Shown one piece after another: positions 1 to 9,304 of a stretch of DNA of 64,000 nucleotides. The notes under the pieces are model-generated. The model saw nothing but the letters and a program-made list of their open reading frames with translations. It had not been told where the DNA came from and did not search any database. The stretch lies in the NCBI GenBank assembly GCA_033791445.1, contig JASJGS010000028.1:1-64000 (forward strand). Direction: 5' to 3'. Source of the stretch: JANTGF01 sp033791445 (GTDB lineage: Bacteria > Bacteroidota > Bacteroidia > Bacteroidales > VadinHA17). Every line of letters begins with the position of its first letter. Positions within the stretch are counted from its first letter, which is position 1. The translations under genes were made by a program, and so were the position numbers.

Positions 1-2208
1 GGTGACATAACTGGTGCAGGTAATGTCATATCTGGAAATGATCAAAGAGGCATCTATTTGATGGGTGCAGGTGCAAGCCAGTACCTTATCCAGGGGAACT
101 ACATTGGTACAAATTCAGGTGGCCAGGATCTCGGCAATGGCGGTGCAGGAATCCTGGTTTCATCTAGCACTTCCAATAATCAAATAGGCGGAACTCAAAC
201 GGGTGCAGGCAATACAATTGCATTTAACAGTAGTGATGGTATCTGGATCAGCAATGATGCAGGCTCCAATAATGCCATCCTGGGAAACTCTATCTACTCC
301 AATTCAGGCATCGGTATTGATTTGCTAAACGATAATGTCACCGCAAACGACCTCGGTGATGGTGATACCGGTCCCAATAATCTTCAGAATTACCCTCTCC
401 TTGAGAAGGCTACTATAGCCGATGGAAACACTACTATAACAGGTACCCTCAATAGTGTAGCCGGCACTACCTTCCGTGTCGAATTTTTCTCATCACCAGT
501 CAGTGATCCTAGTGGTAATGGTGAAGGAGAAACCTTTCTGGACTTTATAGTTCTTACCACCGATGGGAGCGGCAATGCGAGCTTTGATACCACTTTCATA
601 GGTATGGCTGTTACTGAGGGACATGTCATCTCATCGACTGCCACGGTCGATCTTGGTAGTAGCAACTACGGAAACACTTCTGAATTTGCAGCCAATGTTA
701 TAGCCTCAACAGCAATAATAGAATATGACATGCCTTGTACTGCAGCAGAATTAGCTGTGAACCAGAGTTGTTCTTTTCAGGTTTTCAATAACTCTGATGC
801 TACAGATTCAGGAATTCCTCTTAGTGAATGCAATGGCTATGCTGGTGGAGACATTTGGTTTAAGCTTAAGGTGCCTGCTTCAGGAAATGCTATCGTGAAA
901 ATTGAGTCAGATGCAGTTTCCCAGTCACCAGCATTTGAGGGATGGGCACACCGACTCGGACTTGCTGTTTATAGCGGATCATGTAGCACCCCAAGCTATG
1001 ACACCTGTTGGATTGAACCGGAAGGTCCTGGACCGCCTAATAATCCTGAAATGTTATTAACCGGGCTTACCCCAGGAGATACCCTGCTTCTGAGAGTATG
1101 GGAATACGCGAATGATTTTAATGGAAAATTCAGGATATGTGTCTTTACCGATGATGAAGACCCAACAATAAGCTGCCCTGATGATATAAATGCCCAGACT
1201 GATCTTTCCTCCTGTACGGCCAGTATTATAGTACCCATACCTGTTGTTTCAGATAATTATGGTATTGAGAGTGTGATAAATGATTACAATGGCACAGCCA
1301 ATGCAACTGATAACTATCCACTCGGGACAACTATTGTAACATGGACTGTTACAGATCTAAGTGGAAACACCGCCCTATGCTCTCAGAACATAATCGTCAG
1401 CGATACCATAGATCCCATTATTACTTGTCCTGCTGATATTACTGAAAATACTGATGACAACTGTCAATTTGTTATTCCTGACTATACTTTGCTGGTTACA
1501 ATCAATGATAACTGTGACTCAAATCCAGCAGTTACCCAATCTCCAGTGGCAGGAACCATTCTCAGTGGATCAGGTACCACTCAGGAAATTATTTTATTGG
1601 CTAGTGATGCTTCCGGCAATGAAGCTGAATGCAGATTTAATATTTTATTACAGGACAATGCACTTCCTTTTGTAGTCTCCCTTAGTGATACACTGGTTAT
1701 GGTACAAGAGGGTATCTATGAGACTTTCATAACCATGCCCGCACCTGACTTTGGTGATAATTGCGGTATTCAATCCCTTGTAAACGATTTCAATGGAGGC
1801 TCGGATGCCAGTGGCACCTACCAGTTTGGCAACACAACTGTTTCCTATACAGTTACAGATATAAATGGAAATAGCATTCAGGTAAACCAACAGGTTGAGG
1901 TTAGGCTCGAAAATGAAAGTGAATATGGATTGATCATTCCGGAAGGCTTTTCTCCAAATGAAGACGGCCTGAATGATAGATTTGAGATACTTGGTATCTA
2001 TGAATATCCCGATAATGAATTACACGTATATAATGTGTATGGTAATGAGGTCTATAATAAACATGGCTATGACAATACCTGGGATGGAACTTCCTCAAAC
2101 AACCTGAATGATGGCAGAAAACTACCTTCAGGAACCTACTACTATATTATTACTTTAAACAGGAACGGCACTATTTTAAAAGGTTCTGTCTATATAAGAA
2201 ATGAATAA
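1..2208 (+). CDS. T9SS-secreted surface adhesin with beta-helix, HYR repeats and type B sorting domain (5' truncated)
   Basis: The reading frame is open from base 1, so the gene starts outside the window; 735 residues are visible. The first ~110 residues are Gly/Asn-rich repeats of the form GN-I-G-T/NTI that look like right-handed parallel beta-helix turns. At about 245-380 there is a Cys-containing jelly-roll (pre-peptidase-like) segment. From about 383 to 635 three HYR-type Ig-like modules follow, with the typical D-x-x-P-x-I-x-CP start and the Y-P-L-G-T-T-x-V-T-W-T-V-T-D-x-x-G-N core. The last ~90 residues (PEGFSPNEDGLND, then LPSGTYYYII) match the type B C-terminal domain that directs export by the type IX secretion system. 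A PorP/SprF-like gene follows at once, the usual partner of SprB-type adhesins. The role is inferred as cell-surface adhesion or gliding; the ligand is unknown. Confidence 0.9.
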   Translation, partial: GDITGAGNVISGNDQRGIYLMGAGASQYLIQGNYIGTNSGGQDLGNGGAGILVSSSTSNNQIGGTQTGAGNTIAFNSSDGIWISNDAGSNNAILGNSIYSNSGIGIDLLNDNVTANDLGDGDTGPNNLQNYPLLEKATIADGNTTITGTLNSVAGTTFRVEFFSSPVSDPSGNGEGETFLDFIVLTTDGSGNASFDTTFIGMAVTEGHVISSTATVDLGSSNYGNTSEFAANVIASTAIIEYDMPCTAAELAVNQSCSFQVFNNSDATDSGIPLSECNGYAGGDIWFKLKVPASGNAIVKIESDAVSQSPAFEGWAHRLGLAVYSGSCSTPSYDTCWIEPEGPGPPNNPEMLLTGLTPGDTLLLRVWEYANDFNGKFRICVFTDDEDPTISCPDDINAQTDLSSCTASIIVPIPVVSDNYGIESVINDYNGTANATDNYPLGTTIVTWTVTDLSGNTALCSQNIIVSDTIDPIITCPADITENTDDNCQFVIPDYTLLVTINDNCDSNPAVTQSPVAGTILSGSGTTQEIILLASDASGNEAECRFNILLQDNALPFVVSLSDTLVMVQEGIYETFITMPAPDFGDNCGIQSLVNDFNGGSDASGTYQFGNTTVSYTVTDINGNSIQVNQQVEVRLENESEYGLIIPEGFSPNEDGLNDRFEILGIYEYPDNELHVYNVYGNEVYNKHGYDNTWDGTSSNNLNDGRKLPSGTYYYIITLNRNGTILKGSVYIRNE

Positions 2209-2218
2209 ATAATTGACC

Positions 2219-3157
2219 ATGACTAAATTATCCATATTTAGATATTATCTAATACTTCAGTTAGTATTGGTCTCTGCAACCTTGTTTTCTCAACAAGTAC
2301 CGGTTTATACTATGCAGGATCTTATCAAACCCAGTATAAACCCGGCCTATATTGGTTTGGATGAAATTTACGACATGGTATTGCTAACCCGGCAACAATG
2401 GGTTGGTTTTGAGGGTGCACCCCGATCATTTTATTTGGGAACAAATGTACCACTACGTAATAGAAAAACAGGGCTTGGTTTTGACATTCAACATAATTCT
2501 GTTGGACCACTTTCCCAAAATGGAGCTTTTATTGGTTATTCATATAAAGTTAACATTTCAGATAGATCAACAATATCCTTCGGATTACGAGGCGGTATCA
2601 ACCTTTACCGTATAGGATTAAGAGATCTCCTTGTTATTGATCCGGGTGATTATTTATTTGAGACCGATGTGGAAAACCGGGTTCTTCCAAATTTTGGCAC
2701 CGGAGTCCATTACAAAATCAACAATTACTATATTGATTTTTCTATCCCTATGCTATTAAGCAATGACCTTAACCCGAAGGGGATGGAAAATACTCGGGAG
2801 GAAAACCGGGAAGTCAGAAATTATATTTTCCAGGCTGGATCGGAGTACAAGTTAACTCAGGGATTTTACTTGTCACCATCTCTGGGGCTTTGGCTAGCAA
2901 AAGATGTACCGCCTCTTATTGATATAAGGTTATCGGCAAACTTTAAGGATGTTGCCAGGGTTGGAATTGCCTACCGGGTTGAAGGTTCCCTTAGTTTTCA
3001 ATTCACATATAAGATATTAGGCAACTTTTTACTTGGTTATGCTTATGAATTGCCCCTGTCATATAATTATCAATTATCGTCAGGGACTCATGAAATTGTA
3101 ATTGCATTTAATTTTCAGTTAATTAAAAAGAAAACATTATCTCCAAGGAGATATTAA
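2219..3157 (+). CDS. PorP/SprF family type IX secretion-associated outer-membrane protein
   Basis: About 312 residues: a signal peptide (hydrophobic stretch ending in LFSQ), then QVPVYTMQDLIKPSINPAYIG, the characteristic N-terminal signature of the PorP/SprF family (asking for a membrane beta-barrel with a conserved N-P-A-Y/F-x-G motif). Alternating beta-strand segments run to the C-terminus. In gliding Bacteroidota, SprF-type proteins sit next to a type B CTD adhesin and are needed for its export or surface attachment, and the gene here starts 10 bp after such an adhesin. I chose the ATG at 2219; a TTG two codons upstream (2213) keeps the same frame but is the less likely start. No Shine-Dalgarno is visible. 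Confidence 0.88.
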   Translation: MTKLSIFRYYLILQLVLVSATLFSQQVPVYTMQDLIKPSINPAYIGLDEIYDMVLLTRQQWVGFEGAPRSFYLGTNVPLRNRKTGLGFDIQHNSVGPLSQNGAFIGYSYKVNISDRSTISFGLRGGINLYRIGLRDLLVIDPGDYLFETDVENRVLPNFGTGVHYKINNYYIDFSIPMLLSNDLNPKGMENTREENREVRNYIFQAGSEYKLTQGFYLSPSLGLWLAKDVPPLIDIRLSANFKDVARVGIAYRVEGSLSFQFTYKILGNFLLGYAYELPLSYNYQLSSGTHEIVIAFNFQLIKKKTLSPRRY

Positions 3158-3167
3158 TAATAAACTT

Positions 3168-4151
3168 ATGAAAATATTTTTTAAATTTTCAATATTTCTG
3201 GGCATTCTCTTATTCTTAGGTTCGACTAGTATCTGGTCTCAACCTGTACCATCTGAAGACGAGAATATCCCCTATCTGGTTACTTTTGGTGGTAATTCTG
3301 ATACAACATGGGGTGATGATGATTTCTGTCAAATCTTTTTTTGTGTGGTGCCAACTTCATTTAATGATCCTTTATATATACGGGTGTTCGACCCTGATAC
3401 GGGAGGTGAATTGGATGAGGTGAAGGGAGCATTCAACACAACTGTTAGTTTTTCAGTATATGGAGGTAATGGTGCCTATAGCAATGACGATGCAAAGCAA
3501 GCTGATCCCGTCGGAAATTATAAAAGTGGCAATCTCTTATCTTCGCGAAAATTTGATAAGGCAGGTCGATTCGATCAGGCATGGTATGATTTTGGACCTT
3601 TTAATCCGAAAGATGGTGAATTTATTGAGAAACTTGATGGATATGTATTCAAATTAATCGTTAAAGGAATTGAAGGAGACGATGGAAATCTTTACCGACT
3701 CTTCCTTAGTTACGATAAAAAAGAAAATAAGTCTATTGAAGGAGGTAATATATTTACCTATGAGTATACTTTCAGACTGTCAAACAATCAAAATAATGTC
3801 TCACAAATTTACCCCTATCTCGATTCAGGTGTTACAGCGGTAAAGATCCTGAATTTTGATTGGGATAATGATGGATTCATCAGGGTTGTGTCCGTAGCGA
3901 AAAGAGGAGAATTGTGCACAACATCAAACCAGAACGAATGGAAAGAGAATACATTTCCAATAACGGAAAGAGAAAAAAACACTTCCATGGAGATTCAGTT
4001 TATTAAAAATAGTTCAAAACGAATTGAAAATAATAATGTAGTGCTTATTGTACAGAATCAATATGGAGAATCACTACCATTTTATGTTGTCCCGATTGGA
4101 GGAAGGCCGGTTTATACTCCTTCGCTACGAATGAAAGCAATTGAAAAATAA
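3168..4151 (+). CDS. Hypothetical secreted protein in adhesin/SprF/kinase locus
   Basis: 327 residues with a clear signal peptide (LGILLFLGSTSIWSQ). The mature part is rich in Asp, Asn and aromatic residues and predicted mostly beta: the region around 60-180 contains FNTTVSFSVYGGNGAYS and ESGN-like turns, followed by a second segment (180-327) reading YTFRLSNNQNNVSQIYPYLD. I do not recognise a named family. It lies 10 bp after the PorP/SprF gene, and its TAA overlaps the ATG of the hybrid kinase (TAATG), so the four genes are probably one transcript. A surface or periplasmic accessory of the adhesin, or a ligand-binding partner of the kinase, are both possible; neither is shown by the sequence. 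Confidence 0.75.
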   Translation: MKIFFKFSIFLGILLFLGSTSIWSQPVPSEDENIPYLVTFGGNSDTTWGDDDFCQIFFCVVPTSFNDPLYIRVFDPDTGGELDEVKGAFNTTVSFSVYGGNGAYSNDDAKQADPVGNYKSGNLLSSRKFDKAGRFDQAWYDFGPFNPKDGEFIEKLDGYVFKLIVKGIEGDDGNLYRLFLSYDKKENKSIEGGNIFTYEYTFRLSNNQNNVSQIYPYLDSGVTAVKILNFDWDNDGFIRVVSVAKRGELCTTSNQNEWKENTFPITEREKNTSMEIQFIKNSSKRIENNNVVLIVQNQYGESLPFYVVPIGGRPVYTPSLRMKAIEK

Positions 4152-7100
4152 TGAATATGAAATTATCCATATTAAATCTAATCCTGTTTATCCTTTTTTC
4201 ACAGGCAACATCTGCCCAGGATTACTTTTTTAGGCAGTATAACAATGAAGACGGTCTTCAGCACCCATTTATCTATACAATAAATCAGGATAACAATGGG
4301 CTATTGTGGATAGGTACAGCTGAGGGGCTATACAGGTTTAATGGATTCGAGTTTGAATACTTTTCTTCCGAGGATGGCCTGGCTGATAATTATGTTACTA
4401 AAATTTTTAAAGATAAAACCGGAAAAATGTGGTGTGGACATCAAAACGGCTCCATTTCACTATGGAATAATAATAAGTTCATTGCCTTACCGAAAACATC
4501 CTTAGCAAAAGGATCTTTGACTGATTTTACTGAAGATGATCAAGGATTGATATTTGCAATTAATCAAAATCAGGGCATAGTTACTATTGAGAACGACACA
4601 ATACTTACTCCATTAATGCTTCCAATTGAGGATGAGACATTATCCCAAATAGAGTACCTGGGAAGCGGTCATTTTCTTTTAGGAACCCAGGACAATCTTT
4701 ATTTAACTAAATACAAAAATAGGGCTGAAATGAGCCTGATTGAAAAGGTAGACAGCTATCCAGGTTCAAAAGTAGTGGATATATTTCCGGTTTCAGAAGA
4801 CAACTTCATAATTATCAGTAGTGTAAATGGCATATTTGACTTAAAATTTGATCAGAAATCAACTGACTATAAATTCTCAGTTATTGATGAAAATTCTGAC
4901 GGAAAAATAGATAACCTGGAGGCAGGAGTTTTAGATGAAAATGGCACATTATGGATATGTTCCCTAGGAAATGGCATAATAAAATATGAAAAAGAAAAAA
5001 ATGGTCAATTTGCCAGGGGAAGTATAATATCAAATACCAACGGACTTGTTTCTGACAACATACGATCTGTTTATAAGGACTTTGAAGGTAATATTTGGTT
5101 TGGGATGTATGGCGAGGGATTGCTTAAGTTCGTCAATAATAACATTACAATTTATAATTATAGCCCGGAATTGGGGTCGAAAAATGTATTCAGTGTATTC
5201 AGTAATAAAAGTGACCTCATAGTTGTTAAGAAGAATAGCTTGCTGAGGATAAACTCATCAGATAATAGGGTATTGAATTCCTATCCACTTCCTGCTGGGC
5301 TGAAAACGGGAGATCGTGTGAACTCGGCATACTTTGATGAAGATGGAGCAATTTGGCTGGGATTTGAGCATTCAGGCCTTTTTAAATCCAATTCTTCAAA
5401 CTACCTCTTTCACCCTGTTTTCCTTTCAAATGATGACCTTTCAAAATCTGTGAATTATATTACAGGCAAAAATGGAAATATTTGGATTGGAACAAAAAAT
5501 GGTATTTGTAGAATTAACAAAAACACTAATAAAAGAAAATGGTTTAGAACCAGTGATGGATTGCCACATAATAATATTCAACAGTTGTATATCGATTCAA
5601 AAAGCAGGATACTGGTTGCAACAATATGCAGCGAGATTCATTATATAAATAGGAAGGAAGAAGTGGTTAAGTTGGAGAATAGTAAAATAGGACCTGTTGA
5701 TAATGTAGTATCCATCTATGAGGACAACAACTTTAGAATTTGGGTTGGCACACAGGGAAATGGCCTTTGGATGATCGAAAAAGATCAAAAATTAAACTTC
5801 ACCAGATCGACAGGACTTATTTCAAACTTCTGCTACAGTGTAACTGGTTCAAAAGATGGAGAGATCCTGGTTGGACATAGAGGGGGGGTATCCCAGATTA
5901 ATGCCGCAACAAATAATATTAAATATTTTGGTCAAAGGGAAGGAATAAAAAACTCAACTGATTTTTATTATAATTCAAGTTATAATGACACTCTTGGAAA
6001 TACCTGGTATGGAACATCTCAGGGCCTTATAAAATATTCGCCAGGTCTCACTGAAGGCGGATCGGTTGCTCCTTTGTTACAGATTTCAGCATTATACATA
6101 GATGGTGAGGTGGTTGATATAACGGAAAGCGAGATATCGCTAAGGCCAGGTCAGTATGAGCTAAAGTTTGATTTTGTTGGAATACATTTCACCAATCCTG
6201 AAATGGTTACATACCAGACTTATCTTGAAGGATATAGCAAGAATTGGTCCGACCTTACTTCTAGTCGGAGAGTAGTATATGACAGGGTAGGATTTGGCAA
6301 TTATAAATTCAAAATTAGGGCATTCAATGAGAACAATATTGCCAGTGAAATTTCATCCTCTTTTGAAATTTTGATTAAAAAACCAGTATACCTTACATTC
6401 TGGTTTTATGGCCTTATTATTCTAATTTTAAGTATTGGCTTTTATTCAGTTATAAGGTTGCGTGAAAGAAACCTGAAGCTGGTGCAAGAACGATTATTGA
6501 AAAATTTAGACGAGAAAACAAAGGATATTATTGTAAAAGAGGAAATTATAAAGGAAAGGAAAAAAATTGAGAAGGAACTGATTGAGGCTAAAACAAAAGC
6601 AGAACTATCTGAAAAATTAAAAACCTCTTTCCTTAATAATATGTCACATGAGATTAGAACTCCAATGAATGCTATTGTTGGTTTTTCACAGATCCTAAGG
6701 GATGTTGGAGGCACCGAACTTGAGCAAAAAGAATATATTAATAATATAAATAAAAACGCAGAGAGTCTTTTGGCAATGATAAATGATATTATTGATCTAT
6801 CAAGGCTGGAAACAGGTGAATTGAAAATTGTAAACGGACCCTGCAGCCTAACTAACTTATTTAACGAATTACTAGAAAAGTATCAGGCAATCCTTGATGA
6901 TCAGGGAAAAACCAATATTGAATTAGTAAAAGAAATTCCTGCTCAAGATGATCTTAAAATTAATGCTGATACTATACGTTTAAATCAGATTCTGTCAAAA
7001 CTACTTGATAACGCAGTTAAATTCACTGAATCAGGAAAAATTAGTTTTGGATATAAATTGAATCAGGGCAACATAAAATTCTTTGTAAAAGACTCAGGCA

Positions 7101-7741
7101 TTGGCTTATCCAAAGATCAAAAAGAGGTGGTATTTGACCTGTTTCGAAAAATTGAAGATGATAATTTGGTACTTTATCGTGGAACAGGACTTGGACTTAC
7201 CCTTTCAAAATACCTTGTAAACCTTATGGGTGGGGAGATTGATGTTGAATCTAAGGAGAATGTTGGTTCACAGTTCTTCTTTGAAATACCAAATGACTCC
7301 TCCCCTGTTGAAATCCCGGAGATTGAAGATTCCAGCGATCCCATTGACAGCTATAACCGTAAATTTAATGGTAAAAGAATCTTGCTCGTCGATGATAATA
7401 AATTCAATCAAATGCTGATATCCAATACTCTTTTAAAAACTGAGGTTTCCATTGAGATAGCAGAGGATGGTTGGCAGGCCATTGAATTATACTTTGAAAA
7501 AGGGCCTTTTAACCTGATCCTGTTAGATATGAGCTTACCTGAAATGGATGGGTATGAAACTGCTATGAAAATTAGAGAAAAGGATAAAAAAGTTCCTATA
7601 TGTGGATATACAGCCTTTCCTCAAGAAGGCGATGATGCAAAGGTTTTAGAGGCAGGTTGCACGAAATACATTGAAAAACCGGCAGACAGACAATTGCTTT
7701 TGAGTTCTATTGAAGAATTATTACTGAAAAGACATGGCTAA
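4151..7741 (+). CDS. Reg_prop/Y_Y_Y hybrid sensor histidine kinase with terminal receiver, no output domain
   Basis: 1196 residues. A signal peptide (ILFSQATSAQ) is followed by a large periplasmic beta-propeller of two-component-regulator repeats (D-x-x-G-x-[IL]-W-[IL]-G motifs, about 25-635), a Y_Y_Y-type Ig domain (about 655-740), one membrane helix (about 745-768), a coiled coil, a HisKA domain with phospho-acceptor His833 (NMSHEIRTPMN), a HATPase domain (DNAVKF, DSGIGL, GTGLGLTLSK) and a receiver domain with Asp1126 (LILLDMSLPEMDG). Classic Bacteroidota hybrid two-component systems add an AraC DNA-binding domain; this one ends after the receiver, so output must go through a separate phosphotransfer or regulator, or is non-transcriptional. 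Its start overlaps the previous stop by one base (TAATG), suggesting translational coupling to the adhesin-export locus. Confidence 0.92.
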   Translation: MNMKLSILNLILFILFSQATSAQDYFFRQYNNEDGLQHPFIYTINQDNNGLLWIGTAEGLYRFNGFEFEYFSSEDGLADNYVTKIFKDKTGKMWCGHQNGSISLWNNNKFIALPKTSLAKGSLTDFTEDDQGLIFAINQNQGIVTIENDTILTPLMLPIEDETLSQIEYLGSGHFLLGTQDNLYLTKYKNRAEMSLIEKVDSYPGSKVVDIFPVSEDNFIIISSVNGIFDLKFDQKSTDYKFSVIDENSDGKIDNLEAGVLDENGTLWICSLGNGIIKYEKEKNGQFARGSIISNTNGLVSDNIRSVYKDFEGNIWFGMYGEGLLKFVNNNITIYNYSPELGSKNVFSVFSNKSDLIVVKKNSLLRINSSDNRVLNSYPLPAGLKTGDRVNSAYFDEDGAIWLGFEHSGLFKSNSSNYLFHPVFLSNDDLSKSVNYITGKNGNIWIGTKNGICRINKNTNKRKWFRTSDGLPHNNIQQLYIDSKSRILVATICSEIHYINRKEEVVKLENSKIGPVDNVVSIYEDNNFRIWVGTQGNGLWMIEKDQKLNFTRSTGLISNFCYSVTGSKDGEILVGHRGGVSQINAATNNIKYFGQREGIKNSTDFYYNSSYNDTLGNTWYGTSQGLIKYSPGLTEGGSVAPLLQISALYIDGEVVDITESEISLRPGQYELKFDFVGIHFTNPEMVTYQTYLEGYSKNWSDLTSSRRVVYDRVGFGNYKFKIRAFNENNIASEISSSFEILIKKPVYLTFWFYGLIILILSIGFYSVIRLRERNLKLVQERLLKNLDEKTKDIIVKEEIIKERKKIEKELIEAKTKAELSEKLKTSFLNNMSHEIRTPMNAIVGFSQILRDVGGTELEQKEYINNINKNAESLLAMINDIIDLSRLETGELKIVNGPCSLTNLFNELLEKYQAILDDQGKTNIELVKEIPAQDDLKINADTIRLNQILSKLLDNAVKFTESGKISFGYKLNQGNIKFFVKDSGIGLSKDQKEVVFDLFRKIEDDNLVLYRGTGLGLTLSKYLVNLMGGEIDVESKENVGSQFFFEIPNDSSPVEIPEIEDSSDPIDSYNRKFNGKRILLVDDNKFNQMLISNTLLKTEVSIEIAEDGWQAIELYFEKGPFNLILLDMSLPEMDGYETAMKIREKDKKVPICGYTAFPQEGDDAKVLEAGCTKYIEKPADRQLLLSSIEELLLKRHG

Positions 7742-7978
7742 TACTTCGCTTCTTTGTAAAACAATATAAAGAGAATTTGCCTGAACAACATCTATTGTCT
7801 TTCAGTTGTTTGTGAAAGTTCACATTCATCACTCCTTCAGACAATAACTTAAAAAGAATTCGAAATTTACTATTCTTGAGCTTTTCAAGAACAAGTTTCC
7901 CGATTTTTAGTAATGAATCTCAAACCAATCTCCAATCTATATTATTTCGTATATTTATGATCCACAAAAACTGATAAA

Positions 7979-8473
7979 ATGGAAACATTAACACCTGAAA
8001 CTAAACAAGTAGAATATGCAGGCTTCTGGCTCCGAGTTGTTGCATATATAATCGATGATTTAATTATTGGCTTTGTTGGATTCCTTATTTCCTTACCCTT
8101 CATAGGAGGAATTATTTTTTCGGCTATAAATATGGAACATTCACAAGAGATTACCGGCTCTTCATTCATGGGAATTGCAGGCATTGTAGGCTCAGTAATC
8201 GGATTGGTGTTAGCTAGTATTGCTGTTGGATGGTTGTATTTTGCTTTAATGGAATCATCAAAAAACCAGGGGACTCTTGGGAAAATGGCTCTAAGTATTA
8301 AAGTTACAGACATGGAGGGAGAACCAATTTCTTTTGGCCGTGCCAGTGGTCGTTATTTTGGGAAAATCCTTTCAAGTATGATAATGATGATTGGGTATAT
8401 ATTAGCAGGTTTAACCGAAAAGAAGCAGGCCTTGCATGATATTCTGGCAAACTGCCTGGTTGTTAGAAAATAA
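7979..8473 (+). CDS. RDD family membrane protein
   Basis: 164 residues. The first helix has the RDD signature (GFWLRVVAYIIDDLI: Arg19, Asp26, Asp27), followed by two further hydrophobic segments (about 60-88 and 128-145), the QGTLGKMALSIKVTD linker and the terminal QALHDILANCLVV motif, all typical of the family. RDD proteins are small inner-membrane proteins; some have been linked to ion transport, but this one has no context that assigns a substrate. It stands alone, with 237 bp upstream and 107 bp downstream that show no gene. Confidence 0.88.
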   Translation: METLTPETKQVEYAGFWLRVVAYIIDDLIIGFVGFLISLPFIGGIIFSAINMEHSQEITGSSFMGIAGIVGSVIGLVLASIAVGWLYFALMESSKNQGTLGKMALSIKVTDMEGEPISFGRASGRYFGKILSSMIMMIGYILAGLTEKKQALHDILANCLVVRK

Positions 8474-8580
8474 TATTTACTTCACATACCTACAATAATT
8501 TTGTTTTAGCGTCATCGACTTTTGGCTAAAATAAATCCTGAATTTGCTATTCTTTTCTATTTTTACGGAAAATCAAAATT

Positions 8581-9087
8581 GTGGACGAAAAAAACAGGGA
8601 ATATTCAAATAAGGATATAACTATTTATTGGAAACCTGGTAAGTGTATTCATGCATCTACTTGCTATGTGCAATTAATAGAAGTTTTCAATCCATCTAAA
8701 AGGCCTTGGGTAGATATGAATGGTGCTCCTACCCAGAAGATCACTGAAATTACAAATAAATGTCCTACTGAGGCCCTAATGTGGAAATGGAATGATGATT
8801 CAAAAAATGAAGAGGTTCCTGAATCTGAAAAGAATCACATTAAAATCAGGAAACCTTATGAGTTTTATAAAAAACTGAATGAAGAAAAAAATAATGATAA
8901 AGAGAATGCGATAAATGTTCGGGTAATGAAAAACGGACCATTAATTGCAGAAGGAGATTTTAAGGTGGTAAGTTCAGAGGGTGAGGAAATTAAAACAGGA
9001 AGTTTCACTTCCTTTTGTCGTTGTGGGCAATCAAATGCAATGCCTTTTTGTGATGGTATGCATAGAAAAATTGGATTTCAGGATTAA
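8581..9087 (+). CDS. Fer4_19 (YjdI-like) ferredoxin-CDGSH iron-sulfur fusion protein
   Basis: 168 residues in two parts. The N-terminal ~75 residues have CIHASTC...NKCPTEAL, the cysteine pattern of the mono-cluster YjdI/Fer4_19 family, with a preserved RPWVD segment. The C-terminal part (about 105-165) has CRCGQSNAMPFCDGMH, the CDGSH [2Fe-2S] ligand set of three Cys and one His. Such fusions occur in bacteria and are thought to be soluble electron-transfer or redox-sensing proteins; the partner is unknown. The start is GTG at 8581, since no in-frame ATG precedes the first cysteine motif. It ends 5 bp before a second CDGSH gene, so the two are probably co-transcribed. Confidence 0.9.
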   Translation: MDEKNREYSNKDITIYWKPGKCIHASTCYVQLIEVFNPSKRPWVDMNGAPTQKITEITNKCPTEALMWKWNDDSKNEEVPESEKNHIKIRKPYEFYKKLNEEKNNDKENAINVRVMKNGPLIAEGDFKVVSSEGEEIKTGSFTSFCRCGQSNAMPFCDGMHRKIGFQD

Positions 9088-9092
9088 CAATT

Positions 9093-9290
9093 ATGGAAAA
9101 AGAGAGAAAACCTGCTGAATTCCTTGTGAAAGAAAATTCCTATATAAAAATCACAGGTAATTTTGTTTTAAAGGATGCTGAAGGAAATGAAATCCCAACC
9201 GGCAAAGAAGTGTATATTTGTAGATGTGGGGCTTCAGAAAACATGCCATTTTGCGATGGAACTCATAAAAAAGTGGGAGTGAAAAAATAG
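9093..9290 (+). CDS. Stand-alone CDGSH iron-sulfur domain protein
   Basis: 65 residues, almost entirely one CDGSH domain: CRCGASENMPFCDGTH supplies the 3Cys-1His ligands of a [2Fe-2S] cluster. The central sequence (IKITGNFVLKDAEGNEIPTGKEVYICRCG) parallels the C-terminal half of the preceding gene, so the pair looks like a local duplication or domain split. No signal peptide or membrane helix is present, so it is cytoplasmic. It sits 5 bp after the fusion gene and 14 bp before arginine deiminase. Confidence 0.9.
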   Translation: MEKERKPAEFLVKENSYIKITGNFVLKDAEGNEIPTGKEVYICRCGASENMPFCDGTHKKVGVKK

Positions 9291-9304
9291 TCTGATTAAT
9301 TAAT

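Noticed and set aside
7942..8313. 123-codon ORF antisense to the RDD gene
   Set aside because: Entirely opposite a well-supported family member; antisense shadow.
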